DNA of 64,000 bases, from positions 37,606,085 to 37,670,084 of the forward strand of contig CM068580.1 in NCBI GenBank assembly GCA_035048485.1, given 5' to 3'. The DNA comes from Pteria penguin (Eukaryota; Mollusca; Bivalvia; Pterioida; Pteriidae). Position numbers and translations under genes: made by a program. Shown here piece by piece: positions 13,001 through 26,100 of this stretch (position 1 is its first letter; the number at the start of each line of letters is the position of its first letter). Below the pieces are notes generated by a model, which saw only the letters and a list, made by a program, of their open reading frames with translations, had not been told where the DNA came from and ran no database searches.

Positions 13001-15070
13001 TTGGAATATTTGATTAACATGAATTTCTGACGTAAATCTTTGGGGATGTAAACTGACCCTTTTTTCTACAGACAGTTTCGAAGCACATGGTTTCACTTCT
13101 AACTACGACTTGATGTATGATTCCGGACCAGCTACAGTAATGTACTCATCCCCGATTATTTGCTATTTTGACGTTCTGAGTCGTCGAACTGAGGTTACAT
13201 GACCATTCCATTCAATTTTTCATGTAGAGCGATCTCGATTCACATTAGGAACATGTCTAAATTTTCAAGATTGCACCATTATTTCGGTTGAAATGTATCG
13301 GGTCGTGTTTAACCTTTCAATTTTTGTAATTTGTACTTTTAAATCCCGTGAAATCCTTCATAATCCGCTTACAGTTTATCAAGCAATTTGATAGTATCGC
13401 ATTTTTGTATGAAAGAGTAGTTTTGGGCGGTTGTATTTAAAGCTATATGACCAACGTGATTACTTAAACTGTCTATTGGCAACTTTAAACATCTTTGTAG
13501 TAACATTCCTTCATCACAGACATGGGGGTCATGCCTCTCAGCTCATCCGATACGCATGGGTCTACTCGGCGTATAAACGCCTTATACATAAGAGTTTATA
13601 GGATTTAACTATTTACAAAAAGTAACAATCTGGATACAAGGAATCTCGTCTGTGTCAACTTGACACAAATTAATTATATGGTTTGCAAATACAATTTTTT
13701 CTTATATATCGACTAATTCGTTTAATATAGGTAAATCAAATCCTTTATACTGGTCAGAGTTTTGAAGCAGGCTTAGATCGTTGTGACAACGAGCTCATAG
13801 CGGATGTGACAGATTGGCAGAGAATGCTAGCTACTCCATGCCACATGATCCCACCCATTTTTCTCCAAAAGGCAAATTTTACCCATCATTCTTAATTTAG
13901 TTATTATGTAAATGTACATATAATATATGTATTTTGTTGTTCTTATCTTTCCGGTGTGAATGTGATAGAATGATAGAAATATCGAATACTGTGATTAAGC
14001 ATTTAGAAGCCTTATGTTATTTCTTAATGAATGAGGTCAGTTTAGAAGTCATTGTTCCACTTCTGATTTCACAGACTTGTATATCATTATCATGAATTAT
14101 GTCTAAGAGATCTGAATGGCATTTTTCTTTGTATTATTCCGGTAACGTAACTAATTAGTCTGAATGATATTATTGGTGAAAACCAGCATCTATAATTAAG
14201 TTATGATTAAGTTACATAGATGATAATTAATGTTTTCATAGCGCCATACAGTGTGTTGTTACCGATTCTATTTCAAGCCAACACGTTCGTAACTATCCTT
14301 CGTCTTTCTCATTTATAGCCAAACAGAATACAAATAAGAAAAGAACTCACTTGTTTCACAAAAATAGCTCAAATAAATAAATAAAAATCACAAAACAAAT
14401 AAAAATCTTTAATTCTGTTGATTAGGGTGTGTTGTAAGGAGATTACAACATAATGGCCCTCCTCTTCGTTCAATCTCCTCTGGCACAATATCTTACTCCG
14501 CAGCATTTAGAAAGTCATAAACTTCCCTCCACATAAAGCTTGTCTTATTATCAAAATGTCGACACAGGCAATTTCTATTGTTACTGTGATGAAAGGAATA
14601 AAAGGCAGCGTCGGCTAATGAGACAATCATGTGCCAATACAATGCTTTGTAATTTACTTTTTGATGTCTTTTAACAGGCCATCAAATTTTATAATCAAAC
14701 AAACGTTGTAAAATATTCCAATTGGATGCAGGATGTGGTGGACCTATATGTTGTATAAATCTGATGTTAATGACGTAAGAATTTTACATGGTTTTCAATG
14801 TATTTCATCACTACATAGATATTTCCCACAAGATGTCTTACTATCTATTTTATTGTTTATTTCATCATGGAGAACAAAGACATAAGAAAACACAAAGTAG
14901 CACAGCGTTACCACAATGTAGAATTAAGTGCTATGATACACTTAATTAAATAACAGCGTCAATTACTTGGTAAACAAGTACAAATATTAAAATCTTATTC
15001 ATTTACACAAAATGAATGTATAATGCGTACATTTTCATTTATAGCGAAAAGCGTAAACGGCCGTCAAATG
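10069..15070. other. Gene-poor intergenic stretch
   Basis: Five kilobases of AT-rich sequence in which I could not support a gene. Two faint B-box-like spots (AAGTTCGATCCCC near 11969 and GTTCTAGGTTCGGA near 12574) may be remnants of tRNA-derived SINEs. Short open frames (11647-11844 plus, 12402-12647 minus) have no recognisable domain. Confidence 0.5.
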
Positions 15071-15071
15071 A

Positions 15072-16316
15072 ACAAGTGGCCTGAACGAGGTTATATCGCT
15101 CACCTGAGCACGATTTGTCATTTTCAAACTACTGACTGCTTGATAAAACTTTCATTAACTCTTATTAATTCTTGAAACACATACATTCTAATAAAAGACA
15201 GACAGCAAATAAAACTGAATTGCTACTTTGCATTGATTCAATACCATGACACAAAAATGTGCGAGAAAGAAGAATAAGAATGTCTTTATTTTTTTTTCTA
15301 AAATGATTTCATTAACATATTGAGTGTTCCAATATATTAAAAAGCTTTATAAAATGAAGAAAGTTTTTGCCTATAGCGGGGTTTGAAACCTCAACCATCA
15401 GCGGCAAAAAATGACCTATATCAAAAATAAACAAATAACCATGAAAAAAATAGCTAATTCATGAAAAGTTGGCAAATAAGTTCCTTATTGCTTTTCCATA
15501 TTAAATAAATCAAGAAAATAATACAAAAAATGACACCCCACACACAAATGTGTAATAAAATTACATGCCAGTCTCAGTTTTTCTTTTCCATCTTTTAATC
15601 TATAATAACTAATACTTAAAATCTAGTTTTAGTGTTAAATGAATGACTTTTTATTGTATCTTAGACTCTAGCAGAAATTGAATCTTTACCCTTAAATCCA
15701 TCCCTTGACGGATGTAGCTGAAAACAGCTACAGCTAAACCATCCATCTGTTCTTAATGACATGTCCATCTAAACCTATTATTACATACAAGAAATATAAT
15801 CCATCTACTTAATCTTGAAAATACTGCAAAAGCAACCCTCCCAAAAATCATTTTTGTGTTTCATTTCTTTCCAAAAAGAATTATCTCAATAAAATCAATC
15901 AAAATACACTAAAATAATTCTGACAATTAAAAATCAAAGAAATTACCTGAAAATACGCGCAAATTACAAAGTCGGAAAAAAGTCAAAAAGCGTTCTGAAT
16001 GGAACCTAAAACAACAACACTCCTTAAGACACTTTTTATTACTCTGATTTCATTTGGTTTGTCGATCTATTCAGTCGGTCCAAAGAATAAGTTTATCAAA
16101 ACGGGTACTCTCTCGGTCTATTTCATCTATGTAACAGAAAAATAGCATCACTTGTTGGGGACACTGAGTACCTCATCAATACCAAGTTTTATCAAAATTC
16201 ATTCAGTGGTTCTTGCAAAGAAGTTAAAACCATGAAACATTAATGAAGAACGGATGGATCGGTACCAAGGCTATGGGTACAGCTCACCTGAACAATTCGG
16301 TCTAGGTGAACTAAAG
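15072..16316 (+). repeat. GCTCACCTGAG-family dispersed element, copy D
   Basis: It begins AACAAGTGGCCTGAACGAGG then TTATATCGCTCACCTGAG, and ends ACAGCTCACCTGAACAATTC then TAGGTGAACTAAAG. It is degenerate but both ends are recognisable. Confidence 0.7.
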
Positions 16317-17059
16317 AAAGTGCAGAAATGACAGAGACATATATACACATTGCGTATATGTCTCTGAGAAATGAATACGCCGTTGAAGAAAGTCGTCATC
16401 AACGTTACTCGATGCCCTCGTTGTCGGTGTGTAGATCGCTTCTTTATCCGGCACGGTGATTAAACTTACACTATAGAGCGGACAATGCTTCACATAGGGC
16501 ACATTCGCCGAATGAGATACGAACCAAAAACAGTTGCGGACGGAGATGACCAGATCGAAAATTTTTTCTCTGTCAGACGTCCGTTTACGTTATACGGCAA
16601 GGCATGACATTCTTTTACGAAGAAAGCGATGTACGCACTGGCATTAATTTTCATAATTACAAAAACTAATATTCTTTTAAAAGTTCAATACATATTTTAT
16701 TCATTGTTCATAAAATCTAAAATTATATACAGACACATGTATGTATGCTGCATAAATGTTACTATTTAGTTTTTCTTCGTCAACATGTACTTATATTATG
16801 TACTATGGTTTACATATGTATACATGTATTTCCATACTGAATGTATGTTGCGTGTTGACACTTCGTGTAGATAGAAGCGTATGAAACAAATCCAGAAAAT
16901 ATACGATTTCAAAAGGTAGCTCTTTGATATCTTATCAGTTGTAATCGGAGGGAAAATGTATATTTGCATGTAAATAAATTGTAATAATAAAAATGTTTGG
17001 ATGTCAAAACACTCGTAGCTCCTCTTGACTTTATCGTCAACACACGTTATAAATAGCTT
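16317..17059 (-). other. Probable HINT3 3' UTR and downstream flank
   Basis: This lies downstream of the HINT3 stop codon on the minus strand. A minus-strand AATAAA is at 16701-16696 (TTTATT on the plus strand), about 360 bases after the stop, and is a plausible polyadenylation signal. A 12-bp hairpin (16332-16343 with 16355-16366, CAGAGACATATA arms) lies further downstream. The 3' UTR assignment is inference. Confidence 0.4.
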
Positions 17060-17122
17060 TTATTGGTCATCAGGAGCACGTCTGGACTTCATTTCTTTGA
17101 GTCGATCCAGGAGCCACTCAGC
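17060..17122 (-). CDS. HINT3: HINT3 exon 5 (C terminus and stop)
   Basis: It encodes the last 20 residues, beginning AEWLLDRLKEMKS, and a TAA stop. It matches the position of the C-terminal helix of HINT3 proteins. The acceptor GCTACAG is preceded by a (TA)n run instead of a pyrimidine tract. The stop codon lies inside an AATAAA (17064-17059). Confidence 0.88.
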   Translation of the reverse strand, partial: AEWLLDRLKEMKSRRAPDDQ

Positions 17123-20100
17123 CTGTAGCATATATATATATATAAGTTTTCCAGTCAGTAAATAGTAATCCGGTTCCTTTTTGTAGTAATGTATTTGTAT
17201 TATTTACAGTAGCAAATTCAGGATTTTCGAAATAAAAGGGGATGGAAGTTGTTGCAGCAAAAGAATTCAAGAAGAAATGAAAGGTCAACGAATAGGCTCT
17301 GCTGGCTATGAAAAACAATATTTTTGTATTACGAATCACTTCTAATCGTTGAGTAACAAATGAAATTTCTTAACCACTAAGACATAGTTACGGTTAAAAT
17401 CCATCAATTTCATGCCATATTTTGGGAGAAAATGTGATTACCAACACGCAATGGGCAATCACGACTACTTCCTTCCTAAAGCACATGGAGAAAATCCTTA
17501 GTGAAATTTACTACAGATAGCAACAATGGAATCTTTTGCTTTCTTCTCATCAAAATATTACAATAAAATAGCAAAAATTATGAGCAAGGACCTATATTCA
17601 GTATTTTGAAGCGGAACTGTTGCACATTATTATGATTTAATTAAAGCACTTGTAGTCCTGTACTTCAAGTTCTTCGTTAATGTAGATGAACAATACGACA
17701 ATAACCGATGCAATGTCACTCTGGTACTCCCAACTATGGTAAACATTCATGAAACCATAAAAACCAGAGTTGAATTTCCATGCCAAGGAGGGGTTAGCGT
17801 CTCCTGTTTGTCTAGCTTTGTCTGCCAAGGCTGTCTCAAAATGTAGACGACAGAAAAAGAGTTCAATACTACGTACTCGAAATAAAAGTGGATTGAAACT
17901 GTTTACGGAAAGATATGATCATACATTAGAACAAGGGAAAAATAATGTGTAAGTCAACCTTTCCTTTTTTTATATATGAAGTTTAATTAAAATCGCCATA
18001 CCGTGGCAATAAAGGACAAAGGGAATTTTAAAGATCTGTTACCATGGATAAATGTAACACATTTTTCCAGTTTGAATTTATTCAGAATGACGAGCAAGCA
18101 ATAACATCTACAATATTTAAATTAAAATCTTTATTAAAATGCCATAAGAGGCAAATTATAAGTCAATATAACTTCTTTAGTTTATTTGTATTTTTCTGGC
18201 ATTATGAGTAGATCCTCTCTATAATACATGTAGTTCATCAAAATCAATATAAATATATGTTTAAGGCACATTACAATTTTATAAAATAAATCGTTAGAGC
18301 TATATGTAATGCAGCACAGTTTCCTAACCTGCATTTCCGTAATACATATATAATACTATTTGGACAAAGTCATTATTGTCTCATCGGACACACTCTACAG
18401 ATCTTTAAGACGGCCGTCCCAACGACCACATGGATTGTCAAGACCAAATTTCCGGACTCATGTATATTGGTTATCAAGGTCAGTGAAGATTTCTTACATG
18501 TAAAGTTGCACCAGAATAAGGTAAATCCTATAACACGAGGTAAATGAGAATGTTAACGTACAGGCAAAGTGCTTTCCATAAGCTAATCTGGTCATCGTAC
18601 TGACGAAGGTTTTCTCCAAGTTCATTTGGTCCTTGTACTGACGTGAGTGTACTGACGTACGGAGAAAGGAAATCTACCTATTAAATTATGTCTAAACCCT
18701 ATGATAAATGGTTCAAAAGGTTTCGCGTAGAATGGATTTTTGAAAAATAAAAGAAACTCATGAGGTCAAAATAAAGAAAATACCTCATCACGAGTGTAAA
18801 TGTGAAATATGAAATTACAGACAAAATAATAGAGAGACACACGGACAGACAAGCAGACGACAGACAATAGCGAGACACATAGACAAGCAGACGGCTGATA
18901 AGTAATTCGTAAATGTCATGCTTGCTGGAAACAAATCAAAGAGATATTCTAGAAGATACCTACCGTTACAAACCAAAACGACCTGATGGAGAAGATAGCC
19001 CGCGCTATCCAACCTAGTTCTCTGCAGGGTGATATCACATGTAGATGGAGGTGATTGATGGAGGTGAATGGGGGCCAGTGAAATCCAAATCTGTTACAAG
19101 AAAACATGAATGACGAGATGAAATATTTCATAATGTCATGCTGCATTATTTACAGACCTGGTTATTACAACAATGTCAAATATGTAAGGCAAGAAAAGTA
19201 ACTACATGTGATAGTTACCCGGTTATTTCGCGGTTAAATATTCATCTACCATCGTGGACTCGGTCTAAATGGATCGATAAATCATCGTTATTAAAGGTTT
19301 CAAATGATTCACAGGTTTTAAAAGATTATTTGCGTTGGTGTTGGGATCAATTTCATTTGTTTAAAAACAAATTATCTACGTTCGATATAAAGTCTGGGTT
19401 TCATAGTTTACTACATTTTAAAAACATTGTTGAAGTATTTCAAAGTTGAAATATAGTGGCACGTTATACTACTTAGAACTATTAAGACTGAATTTGTGTA
19501 AAATGACATATCTGTAATTGTAAAAAGTTTAATTTTCTTCTGGTTATTCTTTTTCCCCTACAAAATACGCTGCAACCTGAGTGGAACATATGAAAAAAGA
19601 ACTTTGATGAAAATATAAAAACAAGAAAATGTCGAATGTCATGATGTTTTGCCGCATACCGAATACCCATTGTGGGTTGTGTCTCTTGAGATTAAGGATC
19701 TAAAGATTTTGTTTTCCTATGTGAAGCACATACAATACCGGTATAATGATCCTTTCGTCAACCCAAATACTGCAGCTGGGCTTTTGAACAAACTTCAGTT
19801 GATATCCAATGTCGTCAGGATGATATCAAATATGAAGTCACAAGTTTTGTGATTCTTGAGAGAACCTCGGTGATACATTAACATTTGCCATCGTATGTAC
19901 CTTTTTATCACACTTACTCCCTTCGCACCGATAGTCATAAAAGTTTCTCCCCCGGAGGATAGGAATGATCTGATGTCGTGTAACTCTGATACCTTTCATA
20001 CAATGTTAATCCACATTCATCTCAAGTGTAGAGTATTGAAATGACTTAGTCTTCTGTAGGTTTTGGGCATTAAAGGGTGGGTATGACTAGCCAAACAAGA

Positions 20101-23100
20101 GACGCCTATTCTATCCGGGTATGTGTGCCTAGTCTTAAATGATCCGGGTATGTGTGCCTAGTCTTAACTTTGATTTCCATAGGTTCATGAATGTATGAAT
20201 GTACATTGTTGTGACCGCTGCAGTGGCCTAGCACTGGTTTTCTTCCGTATTTTCAATGAAAAGATTAAGGATGTCCCAGCTATTTGCCCTCTAATGTTTT
20301 ACTTCATTTTTGTACCAGTTATTCTGAATTCCTATATATTTAACTAAAGTTAATTCGTATTTCAGCACACTGCATCTTACACACGAAGCTGTCTAACAAA
20401 GTCCTAGAAAATAAAGATATTTAGTTAATGCAAACCCCTTCTGATATCTGATTCATTCTAAATCATAACGATTTTTCTTAAATTTGAGACCTTTAAAACT
20501 TTTTTAAAAAGACAACTGAATGCAAATATTTTCATGTATCAATTTTCAACTTTGGATAAATAATAGCACTTAAATGATAACAAGTTTTTAAGTTTTAACT
20601 ATCTGTTTTGCTTCAATATCTGAGAACCAATGCGCTAGCAACAAAATTTACCATTCACAAAAACAATGGTGAGATAAGAGAGATTGTGAAAGGCACGAGG
20701 GCAATATGGTACAGTATTTTACAAAAATAACTGTAAAAAATACAGAAGTATTTCTCAACAATAAAGAGTAATTGTTCACTTTCACATATTGGAATGGAAG
20801 TATTTTTAACTCTTAAAAATCTGTGTAAAGATGTTTCTAATGATCTTCATGGTGGTGTCTCTAATTATCAAAATTAGGACGCTGTTTTTGAGAAGCTAGA
20901 TAATGATATTACACAGGCGATAAATAATTATATTGCATTTCGTTATGCAAACAGAAAACACGACCTGGTTAATAAATATGTTATTAAAATCTCGATTACT
21001 AATCAACAGATTGAGAAGTGAAGGGAAGGACCAAAGTACCTTAATCGTTCACGCTGTGCATATTATGTATGTATTTGCCAGTTCTTTGTGTTTGTATCGT
21101 ATTCATCATTTATACAGTAAATGATACGGATTTAAACGGAACTGAATGCTGAACTGAACATATGGGCTTTACGCACAACTTTAAGTTTTTAATATACTCA
21201 TTCATTTTTGTAAAATTTGAGTCTAAGGTAAAATAAAACCAAATAAAAGCCTCTGACCATGCAAAATATTCAAGTGTCATAATTGACAATTATCTCAGTG
21301 GTGAACATATAGTGGATATAATTGTCCATAAAGTCAACAATAGGTTGAGATTTTTACCTAGGCAAGCAAAGTTTTTAAATGTCAAATGTAAAATGTCCCT
21401 ATGATATGCACTTATTACTTGTCATATGGTTTATATCTGTAGATCCTGATACTCTGGACTTACTAAAAACGTTGCGACAACTACAAGTGTGCCAAATCAA
21501 AGTTGTGAGATTTATTTTAGATTTACCACCTATGAATTGTATTAACTATAATGAATTGTATTAACTATAATGTCCTGTCGAGACTGAATTTATTATATGT
21601 TGACGACAAGATAGCACAATTACCACTAAATCGTGTTTAAATTTATATCATTAGAAAACTCCATTTTATCTTTGTGAACATTTCTATTGAGATCTGAAAG
21701 TTCAAATCGCAATTCTAGATCAAGTTAAATTTTAGATTTTATTATTCCCCGCACAAAAAACTTGTGAATTGGGGTTTTTCTTTTACCAAGTCATAAAAAA
21801 TTGGAATGAACTTCCCAGAAAGATCAAAGAAAGTAAGGGCAAAGAAAATTTTAACGGAAAAAAAGCATCTTATGGAGAAAGGGCTAAGCCTTGATAAGCA
21901 CAACTGTGTCTTTGATTTTCACTTTTACACTCAAGTTTTAATAACATTTTAAAATGTAATTATTTAATGCCATAAGAGCAAATCATGACTTAGGACATAT
22001 ATAACATAGAAATGCCTAAATGTAATGGTCATATAATCTGTGACTTTTCAACTACCAAAGTTTTCTCTCATTGTTATTTTTTTTTTATTTATTTACTCAA
22101 ATTTAATTAGAAATATTATGGTAATATCACTTTAAAATGGACCCCATTGGAAATAAAGTTTTAACCACATGGCTTCCATGGGCTATCCATGGTATACAGT
22201 GTCTTTTCAATGTATTTGATGAAATGTAAAAATGTAATGCTCAAAATGTGATATTCCACTATCTACCATCGTCGGAAACCCACGCTCGGTTGCGCTTCTC
22301 TTTATGACTACATTTATTTATAAATTAGCTAGTAATGTGATGAAATGAATTTGTTGTCTAGTCAAAGTGTTTGTATATTGTTAACTTTGTTTTACCGAAA
22401 AAATAAATCAATCAAATTGAATCAATCAATCAAATTTCTTCAAATCAATATATCGTGTCCTTCCCTAGAGCCAACTCTTCAGTAAACTGTTCGAAATTTA
22501 TCTCGTATTAGGAATTTACTAAACGAGTCGTGCTTTTCCGTGACTTAATTTTGTACATTTTGTAATCCAACTTTGTGATTTTCAGTTAAACCATACGCTA
22601 GTACTATTAATAAGATGCTATGCTCATTAAATCTTTGCATGTATGTCTTTCCCTGGAGGAAGCTTCATATCATGCATTACGAGGAGGATGTATGGCTGTC
22701 TTACACAGAGACTATGACAGCAGGTGCGCGACACGTAAACGTTTTACTACTATTATAAGGATGAAACGTAACTTTTAGTAAGACCAGTATTCATGTAAAA
22801 ATGCAACACATCATTTAATACCAATTCAATGTTACTGGAAATTAACAATTTTACAGTAGCGGATTTACAAGGGACTGCCCCTTTTCACCACAAGTATCAG
22901 TAAATCTCCAGATCTGATACCAAAAATGGCTGAGTATATTGGCTAAATACACACGTGGGCCCCTTTTCGGAAATCCTGGATCCGCCATCGTTTATATAAA
23001 ATGTTACACAGTATGGATTAATATAAAATTTCATATAATTACGAAGGTAATCAATTTTATGTTACTGTGTAATAACAATGTACAACAGTCATGGTGGTCA

Positions 23101-26100
23101 TTCACGGACCCAAGGAAATCAGGAGTTAGACTAGATGACCGAAAGGAGTAAACTTCTCTTGTTTGGCTTGAAACATCTACCATGGAGGTCGAAAACATTC
23201 AAGTGATTAAAAAATGGTTCAATATTGTACACATTCAATGTAACCAGTATCACAGTCACACATCTGAGTACTATATGGTATCCTTCCGCGGGAACTTCTT
23301 TGATAAAATCCACATTGCACAATAGAAATAAGAGTATACTAACATGTTTATCAAAACTGAAGTTTCGACACCTATGTATACAACAACGAACTACGTGTTA
23401 AAGACTACATTATGGCAAAATGAGATGAGAAATATTCCGGAAGAGAAAACAGGAATTTCACAATGCATATATTTTGTACCTTCAAAATTACTGTAATTTT
23501 ATCAACATAATTATCCTCAGATTCGATATTATACGATGTTTATGCTGAGTAATGTGTAAGATGGCATGTGAACACTCAAGAAAAACGAATGATAATATAA
23601 AACACCATAAAGATAAGGTAGTGCTTCCCCTACATGACATCTTTTGTTTACATAATATTCTGGGACTATTTGGGTTAACCACCATACTATCATGGCACAT
23701 GGCATCTTTTGTTAAGTACGATGTACCCTGTCTACTAAAACGGTAGACATTCCGTCGTACTTTTAATAATACCACAGCCTGCACAAAAAATGATTGGAAG
23801 TGCTGAATCGATCGTGTAATAACAATATCATATCGTCGTTGATTCGGGAGAATACAACTTGATATATTAGTATATTACTTAGCAGTCTCGTGATTGATTT
23901 AAAAAACTCTCTTGCTTATTGTTTTTTAAATCAATTAATTTAAATCAATTTTTCATATAATTTTTAAAAAATTTATTTCACTGGGGAGGGGGAGGCTTTG
24001 TAATTTTTGCAACTGACAAATGACTGTAAACTTGCTTCTCTACACTGAATAAATCAAGGCAATGACACAAAAATCTGTGGAAAAATCAGAATTCCTTTTA
24101 CCAATTTATTCTTAAATGACTTACATGTAGTTATCATACTGAGTGCTGCAAAACATTTAAAAACCTGATCGTAGAGGACCATGAATACTTCATATTTAAC
24201 AAGTTTCATAAAAATCTTTGTTAGTTCTGAAGGAAAAGTCCATCAAACCTTATCATAACAAACTAATAGCATATTTGCCACCCCCTCTGTTTTTAATAAT
24301 AAAGCAATAGATAAAAACCAAAAAGGCATTGTTGTACTCTACTTCTTCCCAATTACATCTATTTCAAGAATATCTGTTGCAATACACAAAATCAATGCAT
24401 CATAAGCATCCTACAAGGAGAAAATCTAAGAAATATCTAAAAATATGCCCCCAAAATTACAAAGCCTCCCCCTCCCCCAATAAAATAAATTTTTAAAAAA
24501 TTATATGAAAAATTTGATATAAAATGGAAACAAAAACAAAAATACTCATTTAGACAATCTTGTAGATCATTCCAATACATTTGGTCTATCAACCTATGGA
24601 GTCAGTCTGGCGAAGAAGTTTGTCTTTTTGTCAACAAGAGGCCCAAGTGGGTCTATATCGCTTACCTGAGTACCTAGATTATCAGTCATGCAGGAAGGAA
24701 GAAGTTATTTATTTTTGAATTACTGTGACTAAGTCAACACAAAATGTTGAAAATATGTCAAATTTTATTTCAGAGCAGAATAAATAAACAAGAGGCCCAA
24801 GTGGGCCTATATCGCTCACCTGAGTACCTATATTATCAGTCATGCATGAAGGAAAAATTCATTTATTTTTGCATTAAAGTGACCAAGTCAACACAGATGT
24901 TGAAAATATGTCAAATTTTATTTCAGGCTAGAATAAAAACCAACACTTTTTTGCACATCCATTCAGGTGATTTTGATATTAAGCATTTCCTTTGTCTCTG
25001 CAAGAAGTCATTCAGGGCAACAAGTTAGTCATTTTCTTTAGGTGGGGCCTTTTGTTGACTGATTTCAAGTCTGGGTCATGAACAACAATTGTTTCAAATA
25101 TTGTCCAGATCTAACTTAAAATTGCCTAATTTCATATGTTGAGTGTTGAAAAACATCTAAAAACTTATTTAGATGTGTAAAGAAATGAAAAAAAAAATTT
25201 GACCACAGCTGGATTTGAACCGCTACTCTCCATATTTCAATTACCAAGTGGTATATGTACTATTGTGAGAACTGCTTTTTAGACATGGTGGCATTATCTG
25301 TTAACCAATTTGGATGAAATTTACCAAATTGATAGAGGACTTTTAGTACTTCATGTATTCCATGTTTCATTAAAATCTTTCATGTGGTATAACAGCAGAA
25401 GTGAAAAATGTGATTGAATTGTTCCTATACACCCTCATTTGGAAGTCTTAAAAAATTCATAGAAAATCCAAAAATTGCGATATTGACAAAATTCTTTCAA
25501 AGTAACAATCCTTACCATAATTATGATCACAATAGTCCATAAGAAATCATCATTATCAATTAACTAGGAAATAAGACACTTTTTTCTGCATTGAATCACC
25601 AAGTCCAAAGAAATGTCGAAAAAAATTCTAAAATTTGATTTTGGAAGGGAACCAAAATGACAATACATCTTCACTCATCCCTCTAGATCATTTCTATGCA
25701 TTCTGTTTGTCTCTGTATACAGCCCGTATGAAAAAGAATATTGTTAAACGAGGGAACTCTTTTGTGACCTACTCTTGACTATGGTGGCGCCACCTGTAAA
25801 GAGGTCTGGACGAAAACAACAGAATTTGAAGAGGATCATAAGTGACTTATTTCTACCAAGATTTATTAAAATCCTTCAAACAGTTTTGTAGAAAAAGTTG
25901 AAAATGTGAAAAATGGCCAACCCCCTCCCCCCCCCCCCCCTTTTTTTTTTTTGGAAGTCTTAAACGTAAAATTCCTAATTTCATATGTTGAGTGTTGAGA
26001 AACATCTAAAAACTTATTTAGATGTGTAAATAAAAAAAAAAATTTTTTTGACCACAGCTGGATTTGAACCGCTACTCTCCATATTTCAATTACCTAGTGG

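Noticed and set aside
19138..19449. A 103-residue plus-strand frame with DIKSGFHS
   Set aside because: The motif faintly recalls reverse transcriptases, but the flanks do not continue the domain, and it lies antisense within a HINT3 intron. Not enough to call.
20031..20075. Candidate HINT3 linking exon
   Set aside because: The frame required by exon 4 contains a stop and the helix and GG turn are missing; the exon at 31040-31106 fits both phases.
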